DNA of 39,277 nucleotides from Flavobacteriales bacterium (GTDB lineage: Bacteria > Bacteroidota > Bacteroidia > Flavobacteriales_E > Vicingaceae), in the NCBI GenBank assembly GCA_018608405.1, contig JABAZP010000034.1:1-39277 (forward strand), read 5' to 3'. A program made the position numbers and the translations under genes. This document shows, one piece after another, positions 34,693 through 39,277 of this stretch; position 1 is the stretch's first letter; each line of letters starts with the position of its first letter. The notes under the pieces are model-generated. The model was not told the DNA's origin. It did no database searches and saw only the letters and a program-made list of their open reading frames with translations.

Positions 34693-34710
34693 TTGCAGGT
34701 GCAACTAAAT
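34687..34710 (+). terminator. hairpin over the stop codon of the truncated gene
   Basis: Perfect arms ATTTAGTTGC and GCAACTAAAT, 4-nt loop AGGT. The left arm contains the TAG stop. No clean T-run follows directly, so it may be a weak terminator or the footprint of a lost element. Confidence 0.45.
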
Positions 34711-34816
34711 TAATTTCATTTAAATTGTTAAAATTATTTTTAAAAAATGTAGAACTATTCTGTAGCTAATTGTTTCAGATATGAGGAACTTCACAATCTA
34801 ATTATATCGCACTTTT

Positions 34817-35554
34817 ATGGCAATTTTCATTTTCTTACTAGTACTATGGTACGGGGGATTATTCTTTCAAACCTTCTTTTTGCACAGATACGCTGCGCAC
34901 CAAACTTTTAGCATGTCGAGAGGCATGGAAAAACTAACCTATGTACTGACTTGGATATTTCAGGGAAGTAGTTATTTAAGCGCTTATGGTTACGGAGTGA
35001 TGCACCGCATTCATCATGCCTACGCTGATACACCTGAAGATGTGCATTCGCCGAAGTACGATGACAACTTGTTTAAGATGATGTTGAAAACCAAAAACAC
35101 CTATCAAAATATAAACAAGATGAAAATTGAAGTTGAAGAGCGATTTTTAACCAATGTTCCTCAATGGACAAGCTTTGATAAATTTGCAAGTTCTATGCTT
35201 TCTAGAATACTTTGGGGATTGGGATATACTGCATTTTTCTATTTTTTTGCTACAGTATGGTGGCAATGGTTTTTTCTACCAATTACCTTTTTAATGGCCC
35301 CAATCCACGGAGCTATTATTAATTGGTTTGCTCACATTTATGGCTACGTTAACTTTAAGGTAAAAGACACGTCAAAAAACTTCTTGCCGTTCGATTTTTT
35401 AATGATGGGTGAATCGTACCACAACAACCATCACAAGCGCAGCGGAAACCCAAACTTTGGAGGCGTTCGTTGGCACGAGTTTGACCCAACATTTTTCATC
35501 ATGAGAATTCTAAATAGATTGAATATTATTCAGTTAAAGAAAGTGAAAAATTAG
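34817..35554 (+). CDS. delta-9-type acyl-CoA/acyl-lipid desaturase
   Basis: 245 residues with the three histidine clusters of the stearoyl-CoA desaturase group: HRYAAH (23-28), HRIHH (63-67) and HNNHH (near 200, in ESYHNNHHKRSGNPNFG). Hydrophobic segments flank them (1-22, 140-175). It inserts a cis double bond into saturated acyl chains, using di-iron and O2, at the inner membrane. Length is typical of the Bacteroidota form. Together with the front-end desaturase at 15331 it suggests active adjustment of membrane unsaturation. It stands at the right edge of the ordinary gene block; the next 350 nt are A+T-rich and largely without genes. Confidence 0.93.
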   Translation: MAIFIFLLVLWYGGLFFQTFFLHRYAAHQTFSMSRGMEKLTYVLTWIFQGSSYLSAYGYGVMHRIHHAYADTPEDVHSPKYDDNLFKMMLKTKNTYQNINKMKIEVEERFLTNVPQWTSFDKFASSMLSRILWGLGYTAFFYFFATVWWQWFFLPITFLMAPIHGAIINWFAHIYGYVNFKVKDTSKNFLPFDFLMMGESYHNNHHKRSGNPNFGGVRWHEFDPTFFIMRILNRLNIIQLKKVKN

Positions 35555-35905
35555 ATAAGTCAGAGCTTAAAAGTTTTAAGAAATACTAAACTTCTCAACT
35601 AAAATTCAGGTTACTGCAATTATAAAGAGCTTGTGGTCATCTCAGATGTTAATCCTTGTAACCAAAATAAAGCTTAACAATTTTGTGTTAAACTTTATTT
35701 TATGGAGTCAAAAGAACTAGTAACTTCATATACCCACTCAACACTAAAAGATATTGAATATTAATCATAGTCTACAACCAATATCCTTGTTTCAATGTAT
35801 CCTTGGGAACAAAAAAAGGGCCCAATAGGAATAAAATCAAACTGTTTGGGGTGAATCTGAGTCTTTTAAACTTTTGGGGTTATAAAAAACTTTTTAGCTA
35901 ATTAT
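35555..35905. other. 350-nt A+T-rich gap at the edge of the accessory block
   Basis: No gene is supported. It contains a long inverted repeat (35664-35701), a 20-codon ORF just after it (35702-35764, MESKELVTSYTHSTLKDIEY), three copies of ATCCTTG and a GTTTGGGGT/TTTTGGGGT pair. The ORF is too short for a call. Confidence 0.5.
35664..35701. terminator. long imperfect inverted repeat, terminator-like
   Basis: Arms AAAATAAAGCTTAACA and TGTTAAACTTTATTTT pair over 16 bp with one mismatch and a 6-nt loop. It is A+T-rich and symmetric (A-run left, T-run right). It could terminate both the desaturase transcript and the minus-strand gene at 35906, or be a relic of a small mobile element. Confidence 0.55.
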
Positions 35906-37204
35906 CTAACTTTTAAATACCATACGAATATTTAAGTTGAAAGTATATTCTCTAATTCTTCGATCTAATTTATTTTTGGATACAGAAAAAACCAAATTAT
36001 TATTTGCTAACAATAATACAAGGGTTTTATTAAGATCACGCATAACTTCTGGGATTAATCTGTAAATATGATTTGGGTGAAGTTCTTTATTAGATAATAT
36101 GTGATGAATATTGTTCGTAGTAATTTTAGTTTCATTGTGCAATACTTTCAGGATTTTATATTCTGAATTATTAATTCCTATCTTTTTATTTTTATATGAT
36201 AAATAGTTATGATGTACATATAGTGTATTATATTTTTTATTCAAAAAATATAATACCCCTATAACTATTAAAACAAGTAGCAAATAAATAAGCTTGGACA
36301 TTTTTTTTGATTCATATAGGGCTTTCTTTTGAGTTATTAAACTATCAATATTGTTGAATACAGAAGATAATATAAATTCTTCATCAACTTCCTGAATAAA
36401 GTAAAATTGGTCATTTATTAAAAAAATATTATGTTTTTGAGAAACCTCATGAGTCCAATTACAATTAAAAAATTCCACAATATTGTTAGACCAATCTAAT
36501 CTTTCTATACCTGTTTTTTTTAAAATAAGAGTATTGTCCTGAAAGGTAATTATTCTAGGTCCATCTAGAATTTGTTTGGTCTTGCCACTGTAAACAATAG
36601 ATTTAGATTTAAAATCAAGAACGTATACTTTAAAATTTGGATATTCTTCAATTGGGTTTTTATCGTCAAATGTTTTGCCAGCATATAAAACATAAGATGT
36701 ATTATCTACCCTACTAATTTTGGGGTTTAATAGCCCAAGATAAGAATTATCTACTGCATTTAATTGGTAAGGATACCACACTTTGTCGTTAATATTAAAA
36801 TAAGACAACCCTCTATACTTGGTCCAAAATCCATAACCTCCAACACGAAACAGCGTATCGTTATTAATAAAGAAACTGCTATTTATAAAAAAGCTTTTGG
36901 ACTTGGTTTTATCAATTCTTTCGAAGATTTTATTTACCACAACACCTGTTTGGTTAGAAGGGTAATAAGAAACATTATCGCCAGTTATAGGATTGATAGA
37001 TTTAATTTGAAAATTATCCGTCATTAAAAAACTGGTTTCCAATAATTGCTTGTTCAAGTCAAAATAATAGATACTGTCATTACTTATAATTTCAAAAAGT
37101 TGTGTTTCTGTATTGTACAAAAATTTATCAATCTGCTCAAATTGCTTTTGGGCATAAATTGATATAAGAAAAAAGTAAAAAAAAGTAAAAAAATATATTC
37201 GCAT
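35906..37204 (-). CDS. membrane-spanning regulator candidate: exported propeller-like sensor, one helix, cytoplasmic winged-helix-like domain
   Basis: 432 residues. An N-terminal signal sequence (MRIYFFTFFYFFLISIYA) precedes about 280 residues of short beta-strand repeats rich in Asn/Tyr/Phe, one of them Kelch-like (LFRVGGYGFWTKYRGLSYFN). A single membrane helix (305-321, LIYLLLVLIVIGVLYFL) is followed by a Lys-rich stop and a 110-residue cytoplasmic domain. That domain has a SYKNKKIGINNSEYKILKVL strand-helix start and an SKNKLDRRIREY ending, which resembles the C-terminal winged-helix-like domain of Bacteroidota transmembrane regulators. This layout is ToxR-like but with the order reversed. 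It is divergent from the exported protein at 37268; a palindrome covers its start codon. DNA binding is inferred, not shown. Confidence 0.65.
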   Translation of the reverse strand: MRIYFFTFFYFFLISIYAQKQFEQIDKFLYNTETQLFEIISNDSIYYFDLNKQLLETSFLMTDNFQIKSINPITGDNVSYYPSNQTGVVVNKIFERIDKTKSKSFFINSSFFINNDTLFRVGGYGFWTKYRGLSYFNINDKVWYPYQLNAVDNSYLGLLNPKISRVDNTSYVLYAGKTFDDKNPIEEYPNFKVYVLDFKSKSIVYSGKTKQILDGPRIITFQDNTLILKKTGIERLDWSNNIVEFFNCNWTHEVSQKHNIFLINDQFYFIQEVDEEFILSSVFNNIDSLITQKKALYESKKMSKLIYLLLVLIVIGVLYFLNKKYNTLYVHHNYLSYKNKKIGINNSEYKILKVLHNETKITTNNIHHILSNKELHPNHIYRLIPEVMRDLNKTLVLLLANNNLVFSVSKNKLDRRIREYTFNLNIRMVFKS

Positions 37205-37219
37205 TATATGCGAATATAT
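37193..37219. promoter_or_regulatory. 27-nt palindrome between the divergent pair, overlapping the regulator's start codon
   Basis: Arms ATATATTCGCAT (37193-37204) and ATGCGAATATAT (37208-37219) are a perfect 12-bp inverted repeat with spacer TAT. The start ATG of the minus-strand gene (37202-37204) is part of the left arm. It may be an operator for the divergent promoters or an RNA hairpin that hides the start codon. Confidence 0.7.
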
Positions 37220-37267
37220 GATATTTAGTGAATAATTAAATAGTTTTAATTTTTAAATAAACAAATT

Positions 37268-39196
37268 ATGAAACAATTAACTTTTTTATTATTTACATTA
37301 TTATTTCAAGCAAGTGTCTTAAATGCTCAAGACAGTTTACCATCTATTGATTCTGATAGAAGATTAATAAACTACTTTAAAGACGAACCACCTGAAGTTA
37401 TGAAAAACCTTAGATTTAAAGTTAGATTTGAAGGCTTTAAAGATTTTTATGACAGCAGATATTCAGAATATCTTAGAGAGCCAATTACAGACGAATATTT
37501 TGTAAAGCCTTTAATTGAAGAAATAAAAAAAGAAAAACCATATGTTGAACCTGATGATATTCCAGACGAAGCTATTATTGCGTTAATTAAGCCTCTGAAC
37601 GGTTCCACCGCGAGAATTGCGGGCTACATCAAAAAGTTCAAACAAGAATTTCCTGAAAAATATAATGACTATTTTAAAATCGGTAATTATACGGTAGACC
37701 CTGATCTTTTTGAATTGGGTTGTAGTGTATATGATAAAGAAGATGATCGGCAAAATATGTGGAAAGAGTTTAAAAGCTTTAAAAAATTTTATAAAATAGA
37801 TTTCAAAGATGCTGGTATTAAAAAAAAATCAGAACAAGAGGAATTTTTCGTGACTCTTAAAAAAAATGTATTCGAACTTTCAAAAAAAATTATTACTAAA
37901 CAAATTTTAATTAATTACGAAAGAGATGTTTTAACGGCATTTATAAGAAAATATAAAGCGCTTTACAATACTGCTACTAGATATTATAGAGATGATGAAG
38001 TTAGAAAAGAATTAAAAGCAAAAAGAGAAAAACTACTAATTGAAAAATTCAAACCTAATCTTGATGCTATTGACAACATATTGATCCCAGCTAAATACAG
38101 TGTTAAAAGTAATACTCCAGACGAAAATGAAGCTCTAAAGAAACTCCTCCTTGATAAAGGTATAGTTTATATAGATAAAGATGTAAAAACCAATACAGAT
38201 GGTTTTACATTTATCTTTCCAAAGTTTAAAGTAAAAAATGGGCGTGACTTAGGAGCAAGTCGTGAGTATGCTCTGCGAAAATATTTTGGTTTTAAAGAAG
38301 AGGATCATTATAATCGCAAAATCAAAACTAGGATTTCTAAATTATGGTGTGGTAATCTTGATAACGAATTTGCTTTGGATAACTTTTTAAAATTTTGTGG
38401 AGATAATGTCCCTAGCAAAGAAGCCTTCTTATCAGAACAAGATTCAGAAGGTGATCTTAAAGCTTTAATTGAAATTTATGCTAAGAAGATTCCTGGAAAA
38501 TTTTATACCTACGATAAAGAAAAAAATCTTCTAAACAATGTAATAGTTAACCACTACGGTATTAACATTGAAGACATAAATGATATTAGAAATGAGTTAA
38601 GTGCAAAAAAAGAAAAAGAAGAAAGTGAAAAGGGAGGATTTTTAAGAAACAAAACATTCTACAAAATTAATTCCCAAGGTAAATTTGATTATATCGATTT
38701 TGAGAGTTCCTTGCATATAACTAGAAAATTAAATCAAAGTCGATATGGTGGTGATTATGAGAAAAAAAGTGGCAATGTTTATAGAGTAACTTTGTATGAT
38801 ACCAAAACATGGATAGAACTTCCTGAATTTGAAGCTCGTCTTAGCAGTGATAAAACAAAATTATATATAGGTAATGATAAGGTTCCATATATCCTTGAGG
38901 GTAGTAACGGTGTAAATTGTCTCAAACAGAAAGCTAAAGTTGAATATGCCCTCTGGTCCAATGCTGATGAAAGATTTTCTATAAATGGTTATGACATCGA
39001 GTGGAGTTCAAAAATTACAGGTGGTATAAGTGCTACAGGCAGTGTGTATAAAATTTCAAGTTCTAAATATGCTTTTATCATAGACAGAAATAGTTGGGGT
39101 GGTAAGATTGATAATAATCTAGTTATTATAAGAACAGAAAATAATTGTAATGCAATTTATTATGGTAGTGGCAGAAAGAAAATGACATTTAAATAA
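37268..39196 (+). CDS. large exported lysine-rich protein, no recognised family
   Basis: 642 residues. Clear signal peptide (MKQLTFLLFTLLFQASVLNA, cleavage before Gln21), no lipobox, no membrane helix and no T9SS C-terminal domain. The middle (about 40-300 and 360-440) is helical and very rich in Lys, Glu, Asp and Phe/Tyr; the last about 170 residues are beta-rich (KTWIELPEFEARLSSDKTKL; GYDIEWSSKITGGISATG). Four Cys residues are scattered (two, CGN and CGD, around 365-385). I know no family for it. It is expressed away from the regulator at 35906 across a 63-nt gap with the palindrome, and its A+T-rich codon use differs from the core genes. Periplasmic or secreted location is likely; function unknown. 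Confidence 0.75.
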   Translation: MKQLTFLLFTLLFQASVLNAQDSLPSIDSDRRLINYFKDEPPEVMKNLRFKVRFEGFKDFYDSRYSEYLREPITDEYFVKPLIEEIKKEKPYVEPDDIPDEAIIALIKPLNGSTARIAGYIKKFKQEFPEKYNDYFKIGNYTVDPDLFELGCSVYDKEDDRQNMWKEFKSFKKFYKIDFKDAGIKKKSEQEEFFVTLKKNVFELSKKIITKQILINYERDVLTAFIRKYKALYNTATRYYRDDEVRKELKAKREKLLIEKFKPNLDAIDNILIPAKYSVKSNTPDENEALKKLLLDKGIVYIDKDVKTNTDGFTFIFPKFKVKNGRDLGASREYALRKYFGFKEEDHYNRKIKTRISKLWCGNLDNEFALDNFLKFCGDNVPSKEAFLSEQDSEGDLKALIEIYAKKIPGKFYTYDKEKNLLNNVIVNHYGINIEDINDIRNELSAKKEKEESEKGGFLRNKTFYKINSQGKFDYIDFESSLHITRKLNQSRYGGDYEKKSGNVYRVTLYDTKTWIELPEFEARLSSDKTKLYIGNDKVPYILEGSNGVNCLKQKAKVEYALWSNADERFSINGYDIEWSSKITGGISATGSVYKISSSKYAFIIDRNSWGGKIDNNLVIIRTENNCNAIYYGSGRKKMTFK

Positions 39197-39215
39197 AGTT
39201 AAAAACAGGATGTGA

Positions 39216-39277
39216 ATGGAGATCTACGGACACCCTACAGACTCTTTTGAAGAACTCATTAAACTGAGTCTAATGAT
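39216..39277 (+). CDS. possible start of a further gene, cut by the window end
   Basis: From the ATG at 39216 the frame stays open for 20 codons (MEIYGHPTDSFEELIKLSLM) to the end of the window, 19 nt after the previous stop. The start would follow the exported protein closely, as in an operon. Too short to assign. Confidence 0.35.
   Translation, partial: MEIYGHPTDSFEELIKLSLM

Noticed and set aside
35566..35580. Short palindrome CTTAAAA-G-TTTTAAG
   Set aside because: The loop would be too small for a hairpin and the arms are only A/T-rich, so chance is likely.
35702..35764. 20-codon ORF MESKELVTSYTHSTLKDIEY
   Set aside because: Too short, and no ribosome binding site or known peptide is visible.
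1..39277. CRISPR arrays, rRNA genes, intact insertion sequences
   Set aside because: No regularly spaced long repeats, rRNA-like sequence or transposase ORF was seen.

Overview
The window looks like a chromosomal segment of a marine or aquatic Bacteroidota, most likely Flavobacteriales. The main evidence is two loci encoding very large secreted proteins with a type IX secretion (T9SS) type-B/gliding-associated C-terminal domain beside PorP/SprF-like membrane proteins and OmpA-like proteins. Supporting evidence is the dnaA neighbourhood (thioesterase, dnaA, low-molecular-weight phosphatase, RsmI-like methyltransferase), a GWxTD-domain protein, a DUF4153 protein, A+T-rich DNA, weak ribosome binding sites and occasional TAnnTTTG-like -7 promoter elements. 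Family names come from recognising motifs by eye; no database search was run.

Layout. 1-407: the C-terminal tail of a lost restriction-modification enzyme next to tRNA-Ser(UGA) and its terminator, which looks like the edge of an old island. 498-7209: core genes: GWxTD protein, family-2 glycosyltransferase, acyl-CoA thioesterase, dnaA, LMW protein-tyrosine phosphatase, RsmI-like methyltransferase and a BadF-type sugar kinase. 7350-15183: first T9SS cassette, all on the plus strand: SBBP/DUF7948 giant protein, PorP/SprF protein, and a TPR/PD40 protein with a degenerate OmpA domain. 15331-20239: front-end fatty acid desaturase, TMTC-like TPR membrane protein, HEAT-like protein, frameshifted GNAT acetyltransferase and LOG-family hydrolase. 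20514-27988: second T9SS cassette, with PorP and a canonical OmpA protein running leftward and a PKD-repeat giant protein running rightward. 28111-35554: DUF4153 membrane protein, class IV aminotransferase plus sulfotransferase-like pair, putative lipoprotein, small PD-(D/E)xK-like protein, MscS channel, a truncated small membrane protein and a delta-9-type desaturase.

35555-39277 is different. It is visibly more A+T-rich and lysine-codon-rich, is bordered by a long imperfect inverted repeat, and holds a divergent pair: a membrane-spanning regulator candidate (exported propeller-like domain, one membrane helix, cytoplasmic winged-helix-like domain) and a large exported lysine-rich protein of no family I recognise. 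A 27-nt near-perfect palindrome lies between them and overlaps the regulator's start codon. This pair is the best candidate here for an undescribed system.

How the genes work together. In each T9SS cassette the giant protein would cross the outer membrane through T9SS, while the PorP/SprF protein and the OmpA-like periplasmic protein would act as its dedicated outer-membrane partner and cell-wall anchor. The two desaturases, the mechanosensitive channel and the cell-wall sugar kinase fit envelope and membrane upkeep. Decay is visible at several places: the restriction-enzyme tail, the GNAT frameshift, a coding-like fragment after the LOG gene, a small membrane peptide interrupted by TGA, and the truncated protein at 34384.
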